DNA of 12,543 nt from Chloroflexota bacterium (GTDB taxonomy: Bacteria > Chloroflexota > Limnocylindria > QHBO01). Below are positions 7,774-12,543 of the stretch, one piece after another. The translations under genes and the position numbers were made by a program. Under the pieces are notes generated by a model. That model was not told the origin of the DNA and searched no databases. It saw only the letters and a list, made by a program, of their open reading frames with translations. Location: contig VBJX01000027.1 of assembly GCA_005879775.1 (NCBI GenBank), positions 11,592 to 24,134 of the forward strand, written 5' to 3'. Every line of letters begins with the position of its first letter. The first letter of the stretch is position 1.

Positions 7774-7802
7774 TTATCCACAACATGTAGCGGTGTGGAT
7801 AA
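7774..7802. promoter_or_regulatory. Inverted pair of perfect DnaA boxes upstream of thyX
   Basis: TTATCCACA at 7774-7782 and its exact reverse complement TGTGGATAA at 7794-7802 are separated by 11 bp. Each equals the strongest E. coli-type DnaA box (R1/R4). They lie 43-71 bp upstream of the thyX start codon, beyond its -10 box. No dnaA, dnaN or other origin gene is near, so a regulatory role at thyX fits better than oriC. A stem-loop in RNA (9-bp stem, 11-nt loop) is possible, but it is AT-containing and has no T run. Confidence 0.75.
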
Positions 7803-7812
7803 CCCGATGCCG

Positions 7813-8085
7813 CTATCTTGTATCGTCCGCCGATCTGTCAATAAGGGCGCTTTGCCGCCACAAGACAGCTCCCGCCACGACTAGCGCGGCGCTACCAATC
7901 AGCCCCAACCAGGCTGCGCCCTCCCATGGGTAGATGTAGCACATGAGGAGGTCGTAATCGGTGATGCAGGTTTGTCGAGACGGGAAGACCAACCCCGGCG
8001 CGACGATGTTTGCCAACCCCGCGACCAGCCCGACAACTCCCACGACCAGCAGGAATCGCCCGATCCAGACCAGCATGGCCGTCAT
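7813..8085 (-). CDS. Small two-helix membrane protein
   Basis: A 90-aa protein of unknown function. Helix 1 is about residues 5-30 (LVWIGRFLLVVGVVGLVAGL), then a loop with two cysteines (SRQTCITDYDLLMCYIYPWE), then helix 2 about 56-76 (AAWLGLIGSAALVVAGAVLW) and a short charged tail. The loop, with Cys residues nine apart, is probably extracytoplasmic and could form a disulphide. The start follows the stop of the GGDEF gene by 6 nt on the same strand, so the two almost certainly share a transcript. No Shine-Dalgarno sequence is visible, and the in-frame ATG at codon 4 is an alternative. The coupling suggests a partner of the membrane GGDEF protein, but this is inference only. Confidence 0.7.
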   Translation of the reverse strand: MTAMLVWIGRFLLVVGVVGLVAGLANIVAPGLVFPSRQTCITDYDLLMCYIYPWEGAAWLGLIGSAALVVAGAVLWRQSALIDRSADDTR

Positions 8086-8091
8086 TCTGCG

Positions 8092-9534
8092 CTACCCGGC
8101 CGAGCGGTCACCCGCGTCCTGTTTATCTATCGCAGGACGCTCCTCGAGGCGCGCCAGCCCATGGAGCCGATCGAACGCGATCCGATTTCCACCGGCAGCC
8201 CGGGCCGAGGCGAGCGCCTCTTCGACGGCGGCCAGCAGCTCCTCGTCGGAGAAGCTCATCCCCGGGCGCATGAGAGCGATCCCGATCGAGACCGAGACGG
8301 TCACCTCTCCGGTGGCGCTGGCGAGTGGGCGGTCGATGACCCGGCTGCGAAGGGCCTCGGCCAGGCCGGTTGCGCCGCGCTCGTCGGTATGCGGCAGGAT
8401 CGCCAGGAAGGCGTCAGGCCCCACGCGCCCGAGGGCATCGGCCTCCCGGGTGCGGAGGCGCATGCGCAGCGCCACCTCGCGCAGGAGCGCGTCACCGGTC
8501 TCCAGACCGTGCTCGTGGTTCAGCGCGCCGAAGTTGTCGATGTCGACGAGGACCAGCGCCACCGGGTGCGCGTAGCGGCGGGCCTCGGCAGCCTCGATGT
8601 GAAGCCGTTCCAGGATGGTGTCGCGCCTCGCCAGGCCGGTCAGGGGATCCATCCGCGCGGTCCGTTCCAGCTCGGCCCGCTGCAGGTCGACGATACGCCG
8701 GCTCTCGATGAGCTCCTCGATCGTGCCGCGCAGCTCGCGCGCCAGCCGAGCCTCGGACTCGTGCTCCGACTCGAGCGGCGCGGCGGCGAGGCCCGGAAGA
8801 AGCGGCGGCTCGGCCGGCTGTTCCGGCGCTTGTTCGGCGGCGGCCTCGCGCAGCACGAGCTGCCAGCCCAGCAGCGCCGCGCCCAGCGCGATCCCGGCTG
8901 GGCCGGCCAGCGATCCCACGCCGCCCGGCGAGGCGAGCGCCTGGGCCACGGCCGCAGAGGTCAGGACGCCGATCGCGGTGGCCCGCTCCGGAACACCCAG
9001 GCTCGCGGCCCCCGCCGCCAGGAAGAGGACCGCCGCGGAGGGCGCCAGGAGCGTCTCAAGCCGGGGATCGATCCCGCTCGCACCCATCAACAGGATCCCC
9101 GCCAGCGACAGCTCAGCCAGTACGAAGATCACGACCGCGCTGCCCCATCGGGCACGCGAATCGTTGAGGACCGCAGCGCGGCTCAGGGACCCGACCAGGA
9201 AGGCGACGGCAGCCAGCGCCAGGCCGGCCGGTGCAGCGGTCGCATTGCGAGGATCCACCGCGATCACACCCAGCATGGCGGTGAGCACGGCCAGACCGGT
9301 CGCGTCCGCCAGGTCGCGAAGGCGCCCGCGGTGGAGCGCAGCCGCGGCGATCGGCACCAGGGCAGCGCCGGCGAATGCCGCCGCCACGGCCGAGACCGCA
9401 GGGATGACCCACGACTGCAGGTGTGCAGTGTCGGCCGATGCCAGCCGCACGGCGGCGAGGGCAACCAGCGGCAGGAGCACCGCCACCAGGCGGGCTCCGG
9501 TGCGGAGTACGGCGACCGCGCGGGATCGATCCAA
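8092..9534 (-). CDS. Multi-pass membrane GGDEF protein with degenerate active site and intact I-site
   Basis: A 480-aa protein with about seven or eight N-terminal membrane helices (residues 15-228). A Pro/Glu-rich linker follows, then a likely signalling coiled coil (258-295) and a C-terminal GGDEF domain from MDPLTGLARR (295-304) to the GGNRIAF segment (448-454). The active-site loop reads GPDAF (372-376) in place of GGDEF, and the nucleotide-binding DxDxFKxxND is DIDNFGALNH (331-340). Diguanylate cyclase activity is therefore doubtful. The allosteric I-site RxxD is kept as READ (363-366), exactly five residues before the loop, so the domain could still bind c-di-GMP as a receptor. The start is a TTG, the first possible start after an in-frame TGA, and has no clear Shine-Dalgarno sequence; a GTG near codon 18 is an alternative. 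A possible -10 (TACTAT, 9602-9597 minus) would give a leader of about 55 nt. Confidence 0.88.
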   Translation of the reverse strand: MDRSRAVAVLRTGARLVAVLLPLVALAAVRLASADTAHLQSWVIPAVSAVAAAFAGAALVPIAAAALHRGRLRDLADATGLAVLTAMLGVIAVDPRNATAAPAGLALAAVAFLVGSLSRAAVLNDSRARWGSAVVIFVLAELSLAGILLMGASGIDPRLETLLAPSAAVLFLAAGAASLGVPERATAIGVLTSAAVAQALASPGGVGSLAGPAGIALGAALLGWQLVLREAAAEQAPEQPAEPPLLPGLAAAPLESEHESEARLARELRGTIEELIESRRIVDLQRAELERTARMDPLTGLARRDTILERLHIEAAEARRYAHPVALVLVDIDNFGALNHEHGLETGDALLREVALRMRLRTREADALGRVGPDAFLAILPHTDERGATGLAEALRSRVIDRPLASATGEVTVSVSIGIALMRPGMSFSDEELLAAVEEALASARAAGGNRIAFDRLHGLARLEERPAIDKQDAGDRSAG

Positions 9535-9609
9535 GGCTGCCGTTCAACGGTGCGGGCGTGCACCGCGAGTCTCGGTGGCCGATCGAGGAGCCAGCAATAG
9601 TACGAAGGG

Positions 9610-9631
9610 GCGCGGCGCTCCCGGGCCGCGC
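9610..9631. repeat. 7-bp inverted repeat abutting a -10 box
   Basis: GCGCGGC (9610-9616) and GCCGCGC (9625-9631) are perfect inverted copies separated by 8 bp. They sit immediately 5' of TATCCT (9632-9637), in the -35/-10 spacer of the gene at 9645, so they could be an operator. In GC-rich DNA such a repeat may occur by chance. Confidence 0.3.
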
Positions 9632-9637
9632 TATCCT
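9632..9637 (+). promoter_or_regulatory. Putative -10 box (TATCCT), leaderless start of the 9645 gene
   Basis: GCTATCCT, then 7 nt (CGCGAGC), then the ATG at 9645. The spacing places the transcription start at the start codon. Confidence 0.6.
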
Positions 9638-9644
9638 CGCGAGC

Positions 9645-10019
9645 ATGCCAACCCCTCCCGCCAGCCGCTCGGTGATGTCCCGGCGGCGATTCCTGGTGCT
9701 CACCGACCAGCTGATCGCCGACGGCGAGGCGGTCCTGGCGACCCCGGACTGGAACCTGTTTCGGGCCTGGCTCCTCAACTCGGACGAGCTGCTCGAGCGT
9801 GTCTGGGGCCGGATGGACCGATACCACCTCGCCTGGCTGAACGTGGGTCGCGACTCGGCGGCTCCCGGCTCGGCCCTGGATGCGCCGGGGACCGACCGCT
9901 TCATGGCGGAGGTGGCGAGCGCCAAGCTGGCCGTGCTGCGTACGATGAGGAGCGCCGTCGAGCAGCGCGGTGCTTCGATGCTCAGCGACGACCCCGACGA
10001 GGACGAGGAGGAGCGGTGA
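9645..10019 (+). CDS. Hypothetical protein coupled to PIG-L deacetylase
   Basis: A 124-aa soluble protein with no recognised family. It is mainly helical: SRRRFLVLTDQLIADGEAVL, then DWNLFRAWLLNSDELLERVW, then RFMAEVASAKLAVLRTMRSA. It ends in a strongly acidic tail, DDPDEDEEER. The TATCCT box 7 nt upstream selects this ATG; the frame is open further upstream, but that region is antisense to the GGDEF gene and its divergent promoter. The GAG-rich codons of the acidic tail also supply GAGGAGGAG, a Shine-Dalgarno-like sequence for the next gene, whose GTG overlaps this gene's TGA. The tight coupling suggests a joint function with the deacetylase, perhaps as a subunit, but nothing in the sequence proves it. 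Confidence 0.65.
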   Translation: MPTPPASRSVMSRRRFLVLTDQLIADGEAVLATPDWNLFRAWLLNSDELLERVWGRMDRYHLAWLNVGRDSAAPGSALDAPGTDRFMAEVASAKLAVLRTMRSAVEQRGASMLSDDPDEDEEER

Positions 10020-10744
10020 CCTATCGCCCCGACGAGGAGACCGGCGGCCTGGCCGCGATCTTCGCGCACCCCGACGATGAGAGCTTCGCCTGTGCCGGGG
10101 CCATGGCCCTGGCCCATGACGCGGGGCGCACGGTTCGCCTCCTGCTCCTGACCCGCGGCGAGGCGGGGACCGAGGACGGCACGCCCGACCTTGACCTCGC
10201 GGAGACCCGCGAGGAGGAGATGCGTTGCGCCGCCGGCAAGATCGGGATGGCCGAGGTGACAGTCATCGACCACCCCGACGGGCGCCTGGCGGAAGTCACC
10301 TTCTCACTGCTCGTCGACGAGATCGCCGCCTGGCTCGCCGACCGCCGCCCGGACGCGGTGATCACCTTCGGCAAGCACGGAGTGACGAACGACCCCGATC
10401 ACGTCGTGGCCGGGGCGGCCACGCGCTGGGCGATCGAGCGCCTGGCCGAGTCGGGGCTGGCTCCCAACGCGGTCTACGTCGTGGCTCCCGTCTTCGGCCC
10501 CGGCACGAAGCGCTACGACCTCTCGGCGGAGGAGGGTGCCGCGACGCATCGGATCGACATCACCCCGGTCGCCGGCCGCAAGCTCGGGGCGCTTGCCTGC
10601 CACGCCAGCCAGGCCGATGCCGCGGCCGAGGTGCTCGAGCTGCGTGCCGCGATCGACCGCGAGGGTGCCGTGTACGAGGGCTTTGCCCGCGTCCGGCCAC
10701 CGGTTCCCAACCCGCATCCCAAGTTCGACACGAGGCTGGTGTAG
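10016..10744 (+). CDS. PIG-L/LmbE family zinc-dependent deacetylase
   Basis: A 242-aa protein of the LmbE-like fold, whose members remove N-acetyl groups from GlcNAc-containing substrates (mycothiol or bacillithiol precursors, glycolipids, antibiotics). The zinc motif AHPDDE is at residues 17-22 (ligands H18 and D21, probable base D20). It is followed by the typical LLLLTRGEAGTED (42-54) and ETREEEMRCAAGKIGM (63-78). The second metal segment reads GVTNDPDHVVAG (122-133): H129 is the expected third ligand, but the preceding catalytic-site histidine of the usual HPDH is D126. The C-terminal half contains KLGALACHASQ, also common in the family. The GTG start overlaps the TGA of the upstream gene, with GAGGAG just before it. 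The sequence looks intact; the substrate is unknown and thiol biosynthesis is only a possibility. Confidence 0.88.
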   Translation: MTYRPDEETGGLAAIFAHPDDESFACAGAMALAHDAGRTVRLLLLTRGEAGTEDGTPDLDLAETREEEMRCAAGKIGMAEVTVIDHPDGRLAEVTFSLLVDEIAAWLADRRPDAVITFGKHGVTNDPDHVVAGAATRWAIERLAESGLAPNAVYVVAPVFGPGTKRYDLSAEEGAATHRIDITPVAGRKLGALACHASQADAAAEVLELRAAIDREGAVYEGFARVRPPVPNPHPKFDTRLV

Positions 10745-10765
10745 GGGCTCCCCGGGAATCCTTGC

Positions 10766-10771
10766 TAAACT
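10766..10771 (+). promoter_or_regulatory. Putative -10 box (TAAACT) of the MIP18-family gene
   Basis: TTGCTAAACT is followed by 9 nt (GGTCGGGAT) and the ATG at 10781, another nearly leaderless arrangement. It lies in the 36-bp gap after the deacetylase gene. Confidence 0.55.
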
Positions 10772-10780
10772 GGTCGGGAT

Positions 10781-11071
10781 ATGACCATCGACTCCAACCT
10801 CGCCAAGGTCGACGAGGTGATGACCGCGCTCTATGACATCCACGATCCGGAGATCGGGATGAGCATCGTCGACCTCGACCTGATCAAGCACGTCGAGATC
10901 GGGGCCGATGGCACGCCCACCGAGATCAAGATGGTGCTCACCACCCCCTTCTGCCCATGGGCGGGGGAGCTGATCCAGACCATCAAGACCAAGACCGAGG
11001 AGGTCGTCGGGCCGCCCGTCAAGGTCACCCTGCTGGCCGATCGCTGGGAGCCTCCGCCCGGCCTCTTCTAG
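10781..11071 (+). CDS. MIP18 (DUF59) family Fe-S cluster assembly factor, SufT/PaaD-like
   Basis: A 96-aa single-domain protein, the usual length for the family. It shows LYDIHDPEIGMSIVDLDLI (17-35), corresponding to the family's DPEIPVNIVDLGLI, and MVLTTPFCPWAGELIQTI (51-68), with the conserved reactive cysteine C58 after TTP. The end, WEPPPGLF, resembles the W.P..M/F ending of SufT-like proteins. Relatives help mature iron-sulfur proteins (SufT, eukaryotic MIP18) or the phenylacetyl-CoA epoxidase (PaaD); without suf or paa neighbours the general Fe-S role is more likely. The start is clear from the TAAACT box and the absence of an upstream alternative. It precedes the YciI-like gene by 129 bp on the same strand. 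Confidence 0.87.
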   Translation: MTIDSNLAKVDEVMTALYDIHDPEIGMSIVDLDLIKHVEIGADGTPTEIKMVLTTPFCPWAGELIQTIKTKTEEVVGPPVKVTLLADRWEPPPGLF

Positions 11072-11200
11072 ATCGGTCGCACCCGCGCCCGATCACGGAC
11101 GTCAATTTGTCGATACCGCCCTGGCCTGTTCGACGTGGGTATGGGTGCCGGCAAGCGCCAGGCAGATGCGCAACCCCGCCCGCCAGCCAAGGGGAAGACC

Positions 11201-11551
11201 ATGCGAGTGATGATCATTGCCACGACCAGCCCTGAGTCGGAGACCCAATCCGCTCCGCCGCCCAGCCCGGACGGCATGGAGGCGATCAACCATTTCCACG
11301 AGGAGCTTGCTGCCGCCGGCGTGCTGATCGACGCGGGCAGGCTCCAGCCCAGCTCGAAGGGCGCGCGAGTCCGATTCAAGGGATCTTCGCGGAATGTCAC
11401 CGACGGTCCCTTCCTGGAGGCCAAGGAGCTCGTCGGCGGCTATTGGATCTGGCAGGTCGAATCGATGCAGGACGCGATCGAGTGGCTCAAGCGAGCCCCA
11501 TTCGAGGGCGGCACCTTCGAAGTCAGGGAGATCGCCCAACAGCCGAGTTAG
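11201..11551 (+). CDS. YciI/DGPF-domain protein
   Basis: A 116-aa protein of the YCII-related (DGPF) ferredoxin-like fold. Recognisable parts are MRVMIIATTSPESE at the start, the helix MEAINHFHEELAAAGVLIDA, the eponymous TDGPF followed by LEAKELVGGYWIWQV, and a closing DAIEWLKRAPFEGGTFEVRE. Family members are cytoplasmic and mostly of unknown function; some are encoded beside ECF sigma factors, but none is seen here. I chose this ATG over an in-frame one at 11135 because AAGGGGA lies 5 nt upstream and the protein family begins with this strand; the extra 22 residues would be Pro/Gln/Lys-rich and unlike the family. This is one of the few genes here with a Shine-Dalgarno site. Confidence 0.87.
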   Translation: MRVMIIATTSPESETQSAPPPSPDGMEAINHFHEELAAAGVLIDAGRLQPSSKGARVRFKGSSRNVTDGPFLEAKELVGGYWIWQVESMQDAIEWLKRAPFEGGTFEVREIAQQPS

Positions 11552-11734
11552 CACACGCCTCCGGCCATACAAACAGGGTTGGTGAACGGACGCTGAAGGA
11601 GCTGGTTCGGCGTCGCCTCACCAATACTGCTGGTGAGCTATTGCGCCAGGGCAATCATCGGCGCAGATCCACTAATGCTGTTTGTGGGCCGAGCGGTCCC
11701 GATTGCGACGGAGCGCCGCAGTAGCATCTCCCCG
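11552..11734 (+). other. Intergenic region with two short hairpins
   Basis: This 183-bp gap is the largest in the window. CTCACCA (11617-11623) and TGGTGAG (11631-11637) form a perfect 7-bp stem with a 7-nt loop. TGCGCC (11642-11647) and GGCGCA (11660-11665) form a 6-bp stem with a 12-nt loop. Neither is followed by a T run. I looked for a cobalamin-riboswitch B12 box before the adenosyltransferase gene and did not find one. No convincing small ORF is seen. Confidence 0.35.
11722..11727 (+). promoter_or_regulatory. Putative -10 box (TAGCAT) of the adenosyltransferase gene, leaderless
   Basis: GCAGTAGCAT is followed by 7 nt (CTCCCCG) and the ATG at 11735, the same spacing as at 1801, 1841 and 9645. 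Confidence 0.55.
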
Positions 11735-12310
11735 ATGCGCATTTACACCAAGAAGGGCGACACCGGCACGACGGGGCTCCTGTACGGCGGTGACCGGGTC
11801 AGCAAGGCCGACCCCCGGACCGATGCCTACGGCACCACCGATGAAGCGGTCTCCGCGCTGGGCCTGGCACGAGCGGCGATCGGCGCCGCCACAGACCGGA
11901 CCGAGGCTCAGCTGGCGACCCTCATCGTTCGGCTGCAGCGCGAGCTCTTCGTGGTGGGTGCCGAGCTCGCCACCCACGTCGATCGGCGCGACCGGCTGAC
12001 CGACGGCACGACCCGCGTGACCGCCGAGATGGTCACCTGGCTGGAGGGCGAGATCGACGCGATCGAGGCTGGGCACGGCAACGACATGCCCGCCGAATTC
12101 GTGCTCCCCGGCGAGACGATGACCGGTGCCGCGCTGGACCTGGCCCGCTCGACGGTGCGTCGCGCGGAGCGCAGAGCGGTGGCTTTGGTGGAGGCCGGCG
12201 AGCTCCCCGACTCCCAGGTGGTGCCCTACCTCAATCGGCTTGCAGACCTGCTCTTTGTGATGGCCCGCGCGGCCGATGGGGGCTTCCTCCCCGTGCGAGA
12301 GCACGAGTAG
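11735..12310 (+). CDS. pduO: PduO-type ATP:cob(I)alamin adenosyltransferase
   Basis: A 191-aa enzyme that transfers the adenosyl group of ATP to cob(I)alamin to make coenzyme B12. It starts with the ATP-binding signature YTKKGDTGTTGLLYGG (4-19), then RVSKADPRTDAYGTTDE (21-37). It also has the ARSTVRRAERRAV helix (137-149) that contributes phosphate-binding arginines, and YLNRLADLLFVMAR (165-178). The segment usually seen as LPGGS is LPGET (124-128). The length is normal for the family. The frame is open upstream, but the conserved MRIYTKKGD opening and the TAGCAT box 7 nt before the ATG fix the start. In a leucine-degrading bacterium, B12 would most plausibly serve methylmalonyl-CoA mutase or a similar enzyme, which is not in the window. 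No B12 biosynthesis or transport gene is adjacent. Confidence 0.93.
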   Translation: MRIYTKKGDTGTTGLLYGGDRVSKADPRTDAYGTTDEAVSALGLARAAIGAATDRTEAQLATLIVRLQRELFVVGAELATHVDRRDRLTDGTTRVTAEMVTWLEGEIDAIEAGHGNDMPAEFVLPGETMTGAALDLARSTVRRAERRAVALVEAGELPDSQVVPYLNRLADLLFVMARAADGGFLPVREHE

Positions 12311-12313
12311 AAT
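12308..12313 (+). promoter_or_regulatory. Possible -10 box (TAGAAT) overlapping the adenosyltransferase stop codon
   Basis: TAGAAT begins with the TAG stop of the adenosyltransferase gene. It would give the aldehyde dehydrogenase gene a leader of about 80 nt. No -35 match is visible. The same TAGAATCG overlap occurs at the liuB stop codon on the other strand. Confidence 0.35.
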
Positions 12314-12330
12314 CGCCCCAGCCGACCCGA

Positions 12331-12347
12331 CCCGCCTCCCGGGCGGG
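12331..12347 (+). repeat. GC-rich stem-loop in the aldehyde dehydrogenase leader
   Basis: CCCGCC (12331-12336) pairs with GGCGGG (12342-12347) around a 5-nt loop. There is no T run, so it is not a standard intrinsic terminator. It could be a weak terminator for the adenosyltransferase gene or a leader structure. Confidence 0.35.
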
Positions 12348-12401
12348 GCTCCACCGCGGCAGACCGGCTCTGGCGTGGAGACTGACAAGGAGACCCACAC
12401 G

Positions 12402-12543
12402 ATGAGCTATGCCGTGACCAATCCCGCCACGGGCGAGACGGTCAGGACCTACGACACCGTCACGGCCGCCGGGCTCGAGGCCGCGATCGCCGCAGCCGAC
12501 GAAGCGCACCGCACCTGGTCGAGGTCGAGCACGGTCGAGGAGC
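12402..12543 (+). CDS. NAD(P)-dependent aldehyde dehydrogenase (succinate-semialdehyde dehydrogenase-like), partial
   Basis: These are the first 47 codons of a gene cut by the right edge. The N-terminus MSYAVTNPATGETVRTYDTV and the following LEAAIAAADEAHRTWSRSS match the start of class aldehyde dehydrogenases, in particular the succinate-semialdehyde dehydrogenase group with its NPATGE and AAxxAxxxW elements. The catalytic Cys and Glu lie outside the window, so activity and substrate are inferred from this short stretch only. The ATG has a strong Shine-Dalgarno sequence, AAGGAG (12387-12392), 9 nt upstream, and a leader that may start near the adenosyltransferase stop codon. Confidence 0.82.
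   Translation, partial: MSYAVTNPATGETVRTYDTVTAAGLEAAIAAADEAHRTWSRSSTVEE

Noticed and set aside
7774..7802. Replication origin (oriC)
   Set aside because: Only two DnaA boxes, no AT-rich unwinding region, and no dnaA, dnaN, gyr, rpmH or parAB genes nearby.
7774..7802. Intrinsic terminator formed by the DnaA-box inverted repeat
   Set aside because: The stem is weak and neither strand has a T run after it; the sequence matches DnaA boxes exactly.
6832..7884. 350-aa plus-strand open frame opposite thyX
   Set aside because: Antisense shadow of an unambiguous ThyX; no recognisable domain.
7972..9600. 542-aa plus-strand open frame opposite the GGDEF gene
   Set aside because: Its composition is typical of an antisense shadow in GC-rich DNA (Arg/Gly/Gln-rich, no domain), while the minus strand encodes clear helices and a GGDEF domain.
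8615..10015. Upstream extension of the PIG-L deacetylase to a 709-aa protein
   Set aside because: The extension is antisense to the GGDEF gene and overlaps the 124-aa gene in another frame; a GTG with Shine-Dalgarno sequence at 10016 gives the normal family length.
11135..11200. Earlier ATG for the YciI-like protein
   Set aside because: The extra 22 residues are unlike the family, and the later ATG has AAGGGGA at proper spacing.
11552..11734. Cobalamin riboswitch before the adenosyltransferase gene
   Set aside because: No B12 box or matching core is visible, and the likely promoter lies immediately before the ATG, leaving no leader.

Overview
This is an ordinary-looking chromosomal stretch from a high-GC bacterium. 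It holds 19 protein genes (17 complete, one cut off at each edge), tightly packed on both strands. I see no tRNA, rRNA, CRISPR array, insertion sequence or phage module. Gene content (ThyX, a PduO-type adenosyltransferase, a MIP18/SufT-like protein, CsaA, SseB-family and GMGWG-motif proteins) and starts preceded by a -10 box with no leader suggest a free-living Chloroflexota (Limnocylindria-like) or a related high-GC lineage. This placement is inference; Actinomycetota is the main alternative.

Left part (1-5215), mostly minus strand: a partial HTH DNA-binding protein, a LiuC-type methylglutaconyl-CoA hydratase and an SseB-family protein form one unit (the last two overlap by 4 nt). A glyoxalase-like VOC protein diverges from it. 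Next come a small membrane protein with a Gly/Arg/Trp/Pro tail, the beta subunit of methylcrotonoyl-CoA carboxylase (LiuB), and a hypothetical protein with an internal duplication. LiuB and LiuC catalyse consecutive steps of leucine breakdown (3-methylcrotonyl-CoA to 3-methylglutaconyl-CoA to HMG-CoA). The biotin-carrying subunit and the rest of the pathway are not in the window. A perfect 17-bp palindrome sits over the putative -10 box of liuB.

Middle (5365-9534): a secreted GMGWG-motif protein with a clear intrinsic terminator, CsaA, and an unknown 143-aa protein on the plus strand. Convergent to them, on the minus strand, lie thyX, a 90-aa two-helix membrane protein, and a multi-pass membrane GGDEF protein. 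The GGDEF active site is degenerate but its c-di-GMP-binding I-site is kept. Directly upstream of thyX are two perfect E. coli-type DnaA boxes in inverted orientation, without any oriC genes nearby.

Right part (9645-12543), all plus strand: a 124-aa hypothetical protein translationally coupled to a PIG-L/LmbE deacetylase, a MIP18-family Fe-S assembly factor, a YciI/DGPF protein, a PduO-type cob(I)alamin adenosyltransferase, and the start of a succinate-semialdehyde-type aldehyde dehydrogenase.

The most interesting signals are regulatory. At least seven genes have a TANNNT hexamer ending 6-9 nt before the start codon, usually as GCTANNNT, which implies widespread leaderless transcription. The other two are the inverted DnaA-box pair in front of thyX and the palindromic operator candidate in front of liuB. 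I found no convincing new defence or mobile system.
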